This document shows positions 10,801 to 24,104 of a stretch of 64,000 nt of DNA, in pieces. Made by a program: the position numbers and the translations under genes. Origin of the DNA: Nemania diffusa. Taxonomy: Eukaryota; Ascomycota; Sordariomycetes; Xylariales; Xylariaceae. Within the stretch, counting starts at the first letter, position 1, and each line of letters begins with the position of its first letter. Where the stretch lies: assembly GCA_038501195.1 (NCBI GenBank), contig JBBPUQ010000002.1:2604001-2668000 (forward strand), read 5' to 3'. The notes beneath the pieces are model-generated. The model did no database searches. It worked only from the letters and a program-made list of their open reading frames with translations, and was not told the origin of the DNA.

Positions 10801-13800
10801 CACTAGGAACCCTAATTTCGTACACTACGCAGGCTTCAATAGAACATAAATTAGTTACTACAGTCGTGGCTTATTTGCAGGTTGTGATGGATCGACACTG
10901 CTTGTTAGACTACACGCCTTATTATTATCTATCATGGTCCCATATATAAGACCTGCAAACAGTCAAGGTTCCCACCTTGACAACGTTCTACTTCTGCTCT
11001 GCATCAGTTGTGCTGTGGTTTGGCGCTGCAGTTCTGTTCTATGACATTACCGACACCTAGCTTCTGAATGCTTCAACAATATTATGATTTTCTAAAAAAC
11101 AATGATTAGGGTTCACGTCACTTTAGTCAAAGCCTACCAACGAATATTCACTCTGAGATCTAAATTGAAGCCTTTCCCCTATGACCACTTTATCATGGGG
11201 AGTACTCTTCTATGACGAGTTAACGAGTGTCATGTTTGCTCCATAGACACACCATGCCTAATTGGCTGAGCTTTAGGAACCTTATCTAACTATGGTATCT
11301 AGATAGAAGATATTCAGCACTAAAAAATTCTATAAAAATTTCCGTCGCACATCTTTAATGATATAAATTTGGTCGGCACGTAAGGGGTAAAATTCAAATT
11401 AACCATGTCCCTGGGACTTGTAGCTACTCAATCCATCTCTAAGAATTAGTATGATAATGAATATAATGAGTATATATAGGTGGGGGGTATTATAAACAGT
11501 GAAGTTGTCTTGATGTCTATATAATCGGGATGAGTTTCAGTCAGGACATCTTGTGTGGCCATAAGTGGTGCTAAATGGTGTGAAACATGTTTACTGAAAG
11601 ACCATATCGATACCGGCACTCTAATAGCTATAATTAGTCAAACTCTTCAAGCCTTCGGTTTGTCTCATATACCCGTTGTTTCATATACCCGCGACTAGGG
11701 AGGGAAAAAGGGCCCGAGAACAGCCAGGGTAATGAGGGGATGGCATAGTGAGCAAGGGAGAGAGTGATACTAGCCTAGTAAATTTGTAAAATAGTTAAAT
11801 GTCAATTATACAGTTTCATCTGATGAGTGATATAGGCGTGATTTTGTGTGTTCTTATCACGTACGTAATAGACAGCTATGCTAGCTGCTCCAAGAAGGAC
11901 CGATGTGCCTCATAGCTCGTCGACTTCACGGACGTCAAACCATAGCGCAATGCTAAATTTCACCTCTCTTAGCTGGATCTTTCGTATAGACAGTAGATAG
12001 GGCACCACTAAATAGCCATTCATACACAACACACCCTACGAAGGGGATGGGGTAGACCGCATGAATAGATTGTCTCGTAATCATGTTGACTCTCGAGAAA
12101 CTGCATAGATAGCCCGTGTCTGTGTTAGCACGATGGCTTAGCTCGTGGGGGCGAAATTCTGTATAGAGACTCGAATGATAACCATGGCTCAAGAGTGTGT
12201 TGCGGCCCTCGCCCGCGTCATCCACGCCAGTTGTTTAGCTTACTGGTAAATTAGCACCAGACTATCCTAAAGTCGCATAGGCAGTGGGAGAAATGATTTT
12301 ATCTCTTGAGTAACTGGAGGGAGACGCGGGAGACTGCTGTTAGCGATCATCTGTGGTTATCCCCGTCAAACGGGTTGGTCACTTCCGAAGAAACGGACGC
12401 CCGACCTGCATCTAGGACTACACCATATGGTGGTGGATAGGGTATAGGCAGCGCTCCTATAGTATAGATCATCACTGCCGTGGCGGAATCGATAAATGTT
12501 GAAGTGATAACGCTGGTTCACGCCGATTTCCGTGATAATGATAGATACATAGTCCTGGCGATGAGTGACCAATAAGGTATCCCTCGTATTACCGGACTGC
12601 ATATATGATACCTATGCCACGCCAGATGTGGAGACTACCTAGGTACCTATCGCTCTAAGTGAGCCGATCTCCTACTAGGATTCTCTGACTCCGATTGTTT
12701 GTCGGTCTGAGCCGTGATGTACTATTATGGAACATACTGTTCGTTATCGATGGAGAAGAGATGGGCCAAGACTTGTTTCAAAAAAATACCCCTTGTAAGA
12801 CTCAAAGTTAGCCTGGCTGGTTGACCCGTGGATCTGGATCTACGTATGATTTGAGGCCAACCGGGAACCCTGTCCACCCTAGGTGGTAATATCTACCGAG
12901 GTGTGCTATAATACTTCATGATATAGGTAGTGGGGGCAGGTTTCCTACCGTAGCTATTACTTATTGATGAACTTATAGAAACAAACCATCTCAGCTTACA
13001 CCGCGATTCTGACATGCAGAACAGATAACAAAGTTCAACCCTAACTACTTCAGTACCTACAGTAGGTACGCTGAACACTAAACCAGGCCAGTGAAGTTGA
13101 TACAGGGTTCTATTAATATCGTGTAATAGCGCCTAAGCAAGGTACCTACTGTAGAGTGCTGACTCGGTTGCCCAGCATTCGAACTGGTCTGGCTCCCCGT
13201 AACCACGTAGACGTGGTACTGGGAGCTGAGCATCTATACTAACTGCAGTTACTCCCGGCGCCTAGCTTGTTATCATTTTGAGAACTGAAGCCTCGGCGGT
13301 ATTAAGTTATACTTTTTTTGCTGGCGCTTCCCGTCGACCCGCCCCCCTGGGACGCCCTAGGCCAATCACTGGTCCACTTATCGCCCATCTCATCTGCATC
13401 ACCTACATAAGTACCCTATCTAACAGTCCGAGTCTGCGTGGTAAGTATGTCGTCAGCTCTTGGGTAAACGGACATACTGCGTAATAAGGATGCATGGGCA
13501 TATATATCGACGACGATTGGTTACAACACGCGCAACTACGCTCCCTACGGTAACACGTACCTGGTTACTTATCTTGCATCGCAGGCTTACCTATGGAAGA
13601 CAGACGATCCGGCTGAGCTGAAGCGCGCTATGAAGTAGCATGACCGTCTGCAAGAGCAGCCCAATCGCTTGCCAAGCTCACACCTGCTCACTGCTCCTCG
13701 CTCGCAGGACGGGCTTCAAGCCAGCGAACACCAGATGTCCTAGCGAGGATCATGACTGCATATAATAGGAGTGATGGTGCTAGGTGAACCAACCACTTGA

Positions 13801-15425
13801 ATGCCAACTACCAACATGTAGGTACCTAGTAGGTGTCGAAAGCCCTAGAGCTACAGAGTACGCCATAGGTACCTTTGTGCAGCTTGTCATGCGGCAGTGC
13901 AACCCGGCAAAACCTACTGGCAGCCAGCAACAGCGCCCTGATCAACATTGAAGGGAACCTTTGCGTATGTACGAATACGTAGTTCCTGCCTGAGGGGGAG
14001 GGGGAGGGGGTTGAATACGAGGGACTAGGGGTCAAGTGCTGTATGCATGCTGCATGCAGATAGATAGAGGTACCTATACCGCATACTCCTATAGGTAGAT
14101 TTATAGGTGGTGCTCCAGTGTACTACTGTCCGTCTCTTGTACGGAGTAGAATGTGGACCTATGGAATTGTTCCTCTGCCAGACTCTGCCTCCAGCTTGTC
14201 ATGATTATTATCTACATTTGGTATGCCTACTGCATACAGTATAGGTGGGATAGCCAGTATGCATGCATGAAGCAGTACCTACATATGGCCATATGTATGT
14301 AGAGTTGATCGTAAAGTTAGGTCGGTACATGATAGGTAAACAAAAGTAGGAACTGATTGATCTGCATCGATTCGAGGTTAGCTATTATGTACTTCTCATC
14401 TTTGATCGTCTCCCAATTCATCTGTATATCCCTTTCTTTTCCCTTCCCGCTTGCCCACTTCTCTCAATAGTTTCTACTAATTTGGTAGCAACGCCGGCAA
14501 GAGAATTCGAGATCCTTGCTCTAATCCAATCTCGGACACTACCTAAAGTTATACGTACCGGTACTACTTAGGTAGGATCCTCGGCTTGGTCGGCAGCGCA
14601 AGATACTACCTGCACTAGTGCAGTGTACGTGTGCCCACTGTACGTTATAGCTCGCCTACGCATACCTACAAGCACTGACTCCCCCCTGCTCAGCCGCACT
14701 GTCCGCGCAAAACCCGAAAAGTGACCCCCAAGTCGTAGCGTGGTGTCTCAGCAGAGATAGGCAATACTAAGTAAATCAGCCTTGGAAAGGTACCTACCTT
14801 AGGATTAACCCATTAATCCCAATTAAGCATATCATTGCGGGCACCACCTGCCAGCTTTCTAGGCTCCACGAACTAGCCTCATAGGCTGTCGTTACATATA
14901 ACTCCAGGTCGTTCTTACGGTCGACTCTAGGATCCGTTCCTCCTCTTCAAATTTCTCAACCACGACTCAACAACCACAAGATACCCTTTCAGTAGTTTTT
15001 TTTTTTGCTATACTTAGCTAATACCACTTAAAAGCTATTATCGCATACCCTCTAGCTTTCTGCACATACTAGCGGTCTTATTTATCTCTCACCATCGTCG
15101 GCCATATACAATCCAACCAGAGCTTCCATCATTCTTTATAGCCAATTGCCATCTGTCAACCAGGGCACGCATTGCAGAGCGAGATTTTTATCTTCAGCGC
15201 ATACTTAGCGCACGATACTACCGTGCGGCGTCTAGCTTGGGACGATCAAGCTTGTCGAGTACACCGAGTGCATCACCTTGGGGGCTTCCTATTCTTGGGC
15301 TCTTTCGTTCTACGTCGGCTGTCTACTTGGCGTGTGATCGAACTTTCTTACCCAGCAAGAAGTTGACGCTGGGTAGGCCGGTTGTACCTAAGAGCCTTCA
15401 CATTAGTCACCAACTATTCCCTACA
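7891..15425. other. Long gene-poor intergenic region
   Basis: About 7.5 kb with no supported gene. Open frames such as 8040-8309 (-), 9078-9404 (+), 11953-12225 (-), 12366-12602 (-) and 13826-14035 (-) are short, have no recognisable motif and no matching neighbouring exons. The left end should hold the PSY2 promoter and the right end that of the 15426 gene. Composition is moderately AT-rich, not the extreme of the 34-38 kb island. Palindromic CCTAGGTA-type motifs recur (for example 8610-8630, 8690-8705, 10410-10422, 12638-12650, 14565-14580). Small RNAs or lncRNAs cannot be excluded by eye. Confidence 0.5.
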
Positions 15426-16968
15426 ATGTCGGTCTTCTCGATAATTAAGCGTGGGCGGGCGCAGGCGAAGGAACATAGCGCCAAGCAAACCAACAAGGAG
15501 AAAGTTGAAGTTGAAGCTGTTAAGCTTCCTTACAGACATGTACCGACACATGCGGCGAGCGATGCCTTAGCAACCGCCCCTTCCTCCTGGAAGAATGACG
15601 ATAGACCGAGGATCAGAGAGCAGAACCGGAGGAGAAGTGCTATGGCGGCCAATGGTAGCCACGGCGGGCTACCGCGAGTTGGAAGCAACCTGGCGCTTGT
15701 TTCATATCCGTCTGTTTATGCAGATCCTGTTGTGCCCCTCCCTAAGAACTATAGTTATAGTAGTATACCAAGCTCATGGCGTGAGAGGATGGCCAGCACA
15801 CCAGAAATTTCGGAAGGGGCAGACTATTTCAGCCAGCCTAGAGATTATAAGGGGAAGGGGAAGGAGAGAATGCCGTCCTTTGCAGTAGGTACAGGTGGCA
15901 CAGCAAGCCCAATGTTATCTTCCGGGCGGGCCAGTCCAGTGCCAAGTAGAGGTAATTAGTTCACGTCTATGAGGCCTCTCTCGGATGGCTAATAGCGAAG
16001 TAGCAGTACCTGTAACTGTCGGAGTTGGTGTGGGTGCTAGTAAGGGAATGGAGAAATCAGGCGGCTCTGAAGACGAGAAGGAAATGAGAAAACACGTCGT
16101 GAAGAACGTTTCCTTCGATACTGAGCCCAGACCCCCGTCTTCGCGCGATAGTTCTACCACTGGTGAACGTATGCATCGTCTCCACCCAGCCCACGCGCGG
16201 AAAACGTCAGAACCGCGCGCCCTTCCTAACTCTGATCGGCACTATCCCCCGCCCGCTAGAAGTACCTACTTCTCATTCTCGGCGCCGCGCCCAACCAGCC
16301 GCCGTAATCGTAGTGTGGATATGTCCATGCCACATGTTCCACCCATCCCCGGGCAGATATACGGCCACGCCCCATCTTCAGCCGCTTCATCTGTCACCTC
16401 GATTGGTATGGCGATTTCAACTGCTCCCACCTCTGCTAACTCAACCCCGCCACCATCGACCGCCGGAGATTTTATCGTTCCAGAGGTACAGCCTTTTCAA
16501 CTCCCAACTGTCAATATGGTGCCACCTGGAATGCATTCACGGAGATCTTCGTTAAGCGAGTATATGAGAACATCAAGTGACACTATTCGGCTACCTTCGA
16601 ACGAGTCTTACGAGCGGTCTCAACCACAGGCTCCTCCCACAAGAGGGAGACGTCTTTCCAAATCAAAGCCTCGCCAATCCGTTGAAGTCGAGCGACCTGC
16701 GAGTCTCAGCAGGATTTTCACAAGAGAAGTATCATTGCCAAGGCCAAATGTAACACAGAGTCAAACTATGATACATCAGCTCAACCGATTAGAATCTCAG
16801 ACACTCTACGGTTCTGATGCGTCTAATTTCTCCTCGGAGCAGAATCATACGAAAGGGAAGTTGACAAAAAGTCACACATCGAGAAAAAATAATATTGATA
16901 ACACTAAGACCGGCACAGCACCTCGTTGGTCTTTTTTCAGTCGTAGGAATTCTATTACAGGCCCTTAA
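15426..16968 (+). CDS. Ser/Pro-rich fungal protein of unknown function (conserved N-terminus)
   Basis: Two exons, 15426-15951 and 16004-16968, give 496 aa. The frame is also open upstream to 15237, but MSVFSIIKRGRAQAKEHSAK is the conserved start I recall in Pezizomycotina homologues, so I start there. The first 120 residues hold the conserved stretches PYRHVPTHAASDAL, SSWKNDDRPRIREQNRRRS and VPLPKNYSYSSIPSSWRERM. The rest is disordered, rich in Ser, Pro and basic residues, with SSLSEY- and RRLSKSKPR-type sites that look like phosphorylation targets. It ends PRWSFFSRRNSITGP. No membrane segment, signal peptide or enzyme motif is visible. The intron acceptor at 16003 (AAGTAG) was chosen because nearer AGs break the frame. 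The family is recognised but its function is unknown to me. Confidence 0.85.
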
Positions 16969-19900
16969 TACCCAATGATACTTTACATACCGCAACCGTG
17001 GCTACCTATTCAAAGTATTTCCTCCGTCACTTTATGGAGACCGTCATTGAAACTAGTTCAGCCCTAGCATAATGGTACCATATAGATATCCACCGTGCTA
17101 TACCAACATGATGGTGCTATGGGCATCTCACATATCACTCTTCTTGGCCTACTCTCACAACCTTATCCTATCGCCTTAAGAATACAATCCAGCCCTCTTA
17201 GACGTTTCGATCGCTTGCTATTGACAATGGCACACACATGGCATAGAGTTCCCCAAAGGTTTATTTCATTAAATGGGCCTTTTATGGTTCAGCCCTTCAT
17301 CAATTTCATGAACATGGGAGCTGGGTTACCAAACAGACTTAGGTGGAAAACAAACAGTCCCAACCACCTCAAAATTGCCGCTGCATTGAGCAGCTGTTTC
17401 TACCACAATACCAGAGCTTTATCACCGTTTCCAATCCCATGCTCGAGAGATAACATTGTATAACAAAGTGCTTTGGCATTGAGGTGACTTTTCAGGTATG
17501 GTCGTGGACATACTTAGTCGTGCTTGCGTCGATACCCACCAAACCCACAGTACTAGCTATCGTAGGTGATGCACCAACGGAGACTAGCTGTTCTGGGCCG
17601 GGAGATCATTCTAGATCACAGATTCGGTTACGCTAACAAGTATTCGTCTTGAGTCGTGTTTCCCAAAAGAGTCTTGGTTACATCTTAGGCAAGTGATCAA
17701 AGGAAGGCCCTGGACCCTTGAACACGTGGCTGATGTGATTTCATCTTTAGGTGTCGGATCTAGTGGCAAACTGATCAACCGGGCGGTGACGGGGCGACAT
17801 CGTTATCACGGCCGGGGTGTACATTCACGGTGGGACCTTGATCTGGCTAGCCACATAGTGCGCGCAACTGAGCTGATCATTACCCGAGTAAGTAAAATGC
17901 TCTAGGAACTAGAGTTGGCAGATTGAGGCTCATTAGTTGAACAGACGACGGTCCACTGACTAATGCAAATTTTGAATTTTCTACTCACCGATTGTCTACG
18001 TAGGAATAAGGGCTGTGTCTCTTCTAGAGCTTGCTTATATATCGGAAACGGCGTGCTTTTCAGCTTGTGACTAACGATTACCAACTAACTTATCAAATGC
18101 CCCGAATGCCTTAATCAGAAGCAGTAAGTAAATTGTATACTACAGTATATTCTCATGATGACTCCACAAATGGGCTCCCGGACGGGCTGTTGGGTCTAGA
18201 TTCAAACGTTCAGGTAGTATTTTGTTCTTCCCCACGATACCTAGTTCGTTGAGCTTTACCGAGGAGCTGACGGCTCGTACGATCATCCCCGGATTGATGA
18301 AATCTCCTTGACTATTATGTGATTATATATGTATAGGTACTTAATATTTGAGGGAATCAAAAGAGAATTAATTTCGCACATAGTACATAGTATATAGGTA
18401 GTAAGCTATTAATCTGCGAGTACTACCTGTCACCGTTGTCACTACATGCGAACCCCTGAAAACTAATATTCGGTCTAGGGTCTTCGCTTAATACTGCTTG
18501 TTTCTAGAGGTGAATCGCCCCCACGATGGATATACTACGATACGTAGATACGCGCAGATAGTTTGGCTGTTTGAATACTTACGCATACGTACAGACGCGC
18601 CAGCCAGCTCAGTCCAAAAACTAAACTGGCAAACTGCTATACCATCACTATTTACTTACAGCATGTCGCGGCATTTGGTATGCCAGGATATCGACATTAT
18701 GTAGCAAATGACTTAAATAACACGGAAACAATGTTTTGCAACATCGCTCTACTGATATGTATTGAGCTACCTCTGCTTAAGTCTCGAACACCTATACCTA
18801 TCTGATATGTTTACTACGTATCTAGAGGGGTTTAAAGTAGAGGCAGAGGACTATTTTGATGATCATCAAACTTAGTTCAGGCTACGTGAGCATAGTCCTT
18901 AGTGGCGTGGTGAACTAGTGCATGTAGGCGACGAAGCCCCCGTCCCTGTGCAAATCCCCTTTTGGACCCCTTAACGTGATCTCTAACAAGGGACCCCTGA
19001 CCCCCGATGAGCAGCTGAAGTTATTTTCGGTACATTTTCTCAGCCACACTATTGCAGATTAAACAGTAAGGGTACCTACCTCACACAGCATTTTTCTGCA
19101 TGCTGCTTATCTACTCTACCATAGGTATCATAAGACTTTGGGCGTTTCTACAAAATAATATCGCCGACGAAGTGTCGCCTATCTTGACCGACCACATGAT
19201 GGGATACACCGTGTCACATGTGGTCACTGAAGGAAGATGCCGTTCCTCACAGCCTAAAGCCCTTGTATTCAACGCCGGGGCGAAAAGGGGGTTACGCCAT
19301 AATACGGCACAATCCTCTCGGCTGGCGACTCGCATCTTTCTACACATGTAGATAGTATGATTCTAAGCTCAGCTGTAAGGCATGACGTCCCCCGCTACAG
19401 GAGCGTTCAAGTGTGGTAGTCCTGCTCCTATTCCTTTACACCGGTCTGACATGTAACAGCTGCTCCGTGAAGTAATGACGCGGTTGTTGCCTCTGCTTAT
19501 CATGGACCCCCACGAGCTGACGGCCTCGAGCGCGTCAGTAACTCGACTGATGGCTGTCTCGTTTACACACAACGGATGCTTCATCGCGTCACGTTCATCT
19601 CGTTATTTTCCTTTTTTTTTGTCCTGTTGTGTTACCTACCATTTCGAACACCCGACAGGGAAAATTGTGGCGCAGAAGCACGTCAGGGACGCAATCTCCG
19701 GGGACCTGGAGGGGGCCATTCGCCCGCATCGTCAACTCCATAGAGGCTGGCTCAGAACACCGATTCATTGCTTACAACGCCTAGGCATTGAATGCCGCCC
19801 GAGTGCTACACCATCGTCATAGGTCGAGGCGAACAGCTCATGACGTTGTGATCCCATGCCGATAGACTGCCGGGCTTGGCGCAGGAGTACATTTCGTATT

Positions 19901-21387
19901 GGCTGCGAGGCGGCGATTTTTCTACTATCGCGCGTCATATTGCATCTTACGGTAAGCCGCGATCCTAAACCACGGCCAGTCTGGTACCTACTTCGCGGGA
20001 AATAGATTGGCGTCCCGGCAAGTGGCCCGAAGCCTGTGATGCGTAGAATTTTTTTTTTCTTCAGTTCTTGGCATGGTGAGATTAGAGAATGACATGTTAC
20101 ACGCAAGATCGATAAATAGCTAAGTACATATGACAACCATGCACTGTAGATTTGAACGTTGCAGCGATGCGGCCGCCCGAGATGATCGGTCTGAATCGGG
20201 ATCTTGGGTTGCATACCGCTGAAGCACAATATCGAAGAAAAAGAAAAAAGAAAACTACACATCACTCGTGACTATTGAGCATCCTAAACACTTTACTAAT
20301 GCAAGCCAAAAGCGTTATCTACCAAATAGTTGGAGTGTAGGTGGTAGGCAACACATAAGTATTACTCAAGTACCTAAAGTTTCCACAACCTTTTTATCTT
20401 CATGCGATGATGTAACGTTGCTGTTTACAGGAAGCGCCTAACCGGGTCACATCTACCGCTTGTTATTTGATATGAACGACGTTATCGTGTGAAGTAGGAG
20501 ATGGCGAAGCTCGACAGTTGTTACAGGAGCGATACAAGATGTTAATGCGAAAGCGGTATCATTTGCGAGTAACAAGCATAATATCGCCAACTTGGTGAGG
20601 CTTCCCGCGCTCTATTAACGGTGTAGTGACCGATAATAGTCCAATCAATATCCCCTCGCCTCCATATCCACGACTTGGAATGTGTAATGGTAAAGGATAA
20701 TTATAGTTCACTAAATATGCAGCACCACTATTATTAACATACATCTAAAAAGAAGTCCAAGAGAGAAGGGGGCGCTCGCAGATAAACATAATATGTACCG
20801 AGATATCAAGTATAGTATCGAGGATATAGAGCAGCTAGATTATAAGTTCTACTGTCTGGGGTGCTATTACGAAACGAAGGTAAGAATACGCAGAGGCGAA
20901 CGATAGTGCTGTACTTCTGAATAAACGGATAGATCCGCAGCGCCCTAGTGACGGTGATGTACTCATTCGTGTAAACCCAGCCTGTGTTCCGAAGAAACGT
21001 CTAGAAGCTGTGTTAGAACTTACTAGCTCTATGTCTGCCGAACGATTTTGGTGATGGTCGTTGAAAGAGTTGCGAATATCATCGTCATAACAAGCAATAA
21101 AGCTAGACAGTAAATAGATAAATTTAGAGCACACCATGACACACAAGCGTAGGGGAGAATTGCACATATATCATCATTGTATACACTATAGTATGTATTA
21201 AGGGGCGCATTCGCTATCGTCATTAATAAGAGACTAATCAGTAATAGATCATGTATTATGCCAATGCATCATAAAAGTACAACCAAAGCCCAGAGATCCA
21301 ACAAGATCGTATAGCAATGACATCTTGAGAAACTAAGAATTATACGCCCTGCCTATGACATACTATAAAATACCGAATCCTTATCAT
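16969..21387. other. Gene-poor intergenic region
   Basis: About 4.4 kb. Frames at 17095-17463 (+), 19475-19822 (+), 19765-20265 (-) and 20835-21167 (-) look like chance. I found no protein family, tRNA or clear repeat with boundaries. Confidence 0.45.
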
Positions 21388-24104
21388 TCAAGACGCCAAG
21401 ACCTTAATCGTAGTCGCCACACTCGGCACGCCCGCCGAGTTAATCGCGAACAACATCCAGTACCCAGGGACCAGGACCCCCGGATCCGCGGGGAGCGTGA
21501 CGACATGCACAAGCCCAACCACACTCAGTGGTATGAGCGGCACGCGCCTTTGATCCGTGTTGACCGTGTGCGTCGACGAGCCGTACCGCACGAGCGAGAA
21601 CGACGCCACGGCCTGTGCCGTCGTGACAGTCAGCGACGCGCCGGGCCGGACCTGCGTCGCCGACACGGCGCTGATGGCCGGCCGCGCGGCGCGCGAGCCG
21701 TCGGCGTTGAACAGGTACGGCGGTGAGAAGACCTGCAGGTCGAAGTGGTTCTGCGCGCAGCCGGTGCCGCAGAGCCCGCCGCCGCCCGCGACGACGGTCG
21801 CGTCCGGCAGCAGCAGCGCGACGCTGTGATACGTGCGCGGCACGGCGATGGGCGCCATCGTGCGCCACGCGCTCGTCCGCGGGTCGAAAAGCTCCGCCGG
21901 CAGCGCTGGCGTCGTGTCTGTGAATGGCACCGCGTATGATTGCCCGCCGACCACGAGCACTGTGCCGTCGGGTAGGGCCACGCCATTTGCGAAGGCCCGC
22001 GCGTACGACATGCTTGGAAGCTTCGTGACTGTTGCCGCGGCGCCCACTGCGCCGAGCGTGATCAGGTGCGCGTTTGGCGTCGCGTTTGAGTCCTGGTAGG
22101 ACGGCGAGCCACCTGCCGAGAGGATCGAGCCGCTCACAGCATCGAACATGACTGCGTTGCCGCACACTGGGGATCTTCGGTGTTAGCCATCACCCTTCTC
22201 AGCGTATCTAGTCTACCACTGTTTCAGGAGCGCAGAGAGCTTCCAAGACAGGAGGGGTTCGTTCCGAAAACGACAAACTATTTTAAAACGAGTGATATGG
22301 CGAGAAGAGTATGAAAATTGAAAAGGACCTACTGGCATCCCCGTCGGCCGCGCGGGTACCGGCACTCGTGTACGACCCGGAGCCGCTTACGTTGTACCAG
22401 TTCATCTTCTTGCTGGGTCCGGCTTGGAATACCGAGTTGGCCTTATACGCGAAGAGCCAGGCATGCTATAACACTAGCAGTCAGTGATCGCCATTGTGAG
22501 CGTGATATTTTCAAGTTACTTCAGAAACCGTGAGATGCCTTTAGGACGTGATTTTGGCTAAAAAAGGGGTTGGGGTTGGGGGGGAGGAGGTTCTTTTCAC
22601 TTCAAATTTGCCCGGACAAGCAGAGAGGAAGCAAATAAACAAATCCAAGAAATACGCACATTATCGGCGCGGTAAACGCCCTGGGCATCCGCCGTCAGCA
22701 TCGGCGCCACCGCACAGCCCGGGAGCGAAGTCCATTTGTTCGCCGCCGGGGAGAAGATCTCCCCGTTCTTCCCACCCTGGCCGCCGCTCCACTACAACCG
22801 CTGGAGTCAGTAATTACTCTTTTGCGTAGCTCTACAGCTCTCGAAACATGCTCCCGGTAACTCACCGACCCGCCGATGGTGAAGATGCGGCCGTCGCTCA
22901 CGGTCACGCTCGACTGATAGCCGCGTGCGATGACCATCTCCGCGGCGCTCGCCCAGACTGAGTTGGCTGGATCGTAGGTGCTTGTATTCTTGCTGTCGTT
23001 ACCCCCTGTCACCGTAATACGGCCATTTGCATCTAAGGAGATGCCGGGGCAGAACATATCATCTTTACACATGTAAGTGGTTTGTGTGAGAAAACGGAGA
23101 TATTTGGCGAAGACCCAATGGCGCACGCTCCATGCCACCCATGACAGATAGCGACAGCATGCCCCGAGCTTACCACTTACGATGAGTTTCTGTGACAGTA
23201 CGCTGCGTCACTGCCTGAGAAGAGGGAGTCCACAGCGCAGTCAATGTTTGACCTGTACCGCCACCGAAGAGATCCGGTCGAAAGGCACTCCACTACGATG
23301 TCAGGAGTCAGCACTGTCTCCTACAGATACGCATGTTTATCGTTTTCGTGCGTGTGAACCCTTTTTGAAGTCCAAGATGAGGCCCAGGATTATATGTTGC
23401 GGATTTGATGGGCCTATAAGACGGAGACGAGAATAGCTCACGAAGAGACTCACAAAGATCACGTTTCCCTGCGCTGATAGCGCTCCGGCTGCAGCCACAA
23501 TCGGCAACACTATGGTCGAGTCCCAGCGCCCTTGACTAGTAGGCGGCGGCGCGAACGTGGAAGCGTCAAGGTTGACATTTGGACTGTAGACATTCAGCTC
23601 TGCTATGCTCGACCATTGGTTATTGGCGCCTTGGGCTTCCGTCTGTGCCGTGATGCGGACGTATCGGGCAGTGACATTCGAGAAGAAGGTAGATTTAGTA
23701 ACCTTGTCATTGAGCCACGTGCCAAATTGCACCGGGCTGGTCCAGGTACTCCCATCGTTGCTCAATGTAACGGTGTGTTGACCTATGTTCCCGTTCAAGC
23801 TTGCGTCTTGTCGTGGCTGGTATGAGACGCCGTTGATGACATAGCTTTTCTTCATATCCAGCTGGATGTAGTGCGGTAGTGGCGCAAGAGTTGGGCTATA
23901 GGCTGTGTGCCAGAACGTGCTGCTGTTCCCATCGATGGCTTTTGTGGCTTCGTTTCCGGGCTGGAAACTATCGGCTGTGACGGTCCATCCCGTACGAGGA
24001 ATGGCAGCTGCCCATGGGAATTGGGCTGACCCCAAAGACAAGAAGAGCTGGATAGTCCCAAGGTAAAGCAGCCAAGAGCTGCGGCGAGTGATACAGGGTG
24101 CCAT
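21388..24104 (-). CDS. Galactose oxidase (AA5 copper-radical oxidase) with N-terminal F5/8-type carbohydrate-binding domain
   Basis: Secreted enzyme that oxidises the C6 alcohol of galactose to an aldehyde with release of H2O2. Six phase-consistent exons: 24104-23454, 23292-23181, 23062-22866, 22791-22660, 22465-22333 and 22166-21388, 667 aa. Residues 1-27 are a signal peptide. Residues about 30-175 form an F5/8-type C (CBM32) domain with AIDGNSSTFWHT and YIQLDMKKSYVINGVSYQPR. A seven-bladed Kelch-type propeller and a C-terminal Ig-like domain follow. All cofactor residues are present: C259 (DMFCPGIS) and Y303 (GYQSS) for the Tyr-Cys cross-link, W321 stacking on it (WSGG), Y521 and H522 (RTYHSV), and H608 (SSTHTVNTDQRR). 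The C-Y and Y-W spacings (44 and 18) equal those of the characterised enzyme. Trp at 321 favours galactose oxidase over aliphatic-alcohol oxidases. It appears intact. Confidence 0.95.

Noticed and set aside
15237..15425. N-terminal extension of the Ser/Pro-rich protein
   Set aside because: In frame but without the conservation of MSVFSIIKRGRAQ; better explained as leader sequence.
17095..17463. 122-codon plus-strand frame downstream of the Ser/Pro-rich gene
   Set aside because: No family features and not in phase with any plausible exon of the upstream gene.
19765..20265. 166-codon minus-strand frame
   Set aside because: No family motif, unusual composition and no neighbouring exons; probably chance.
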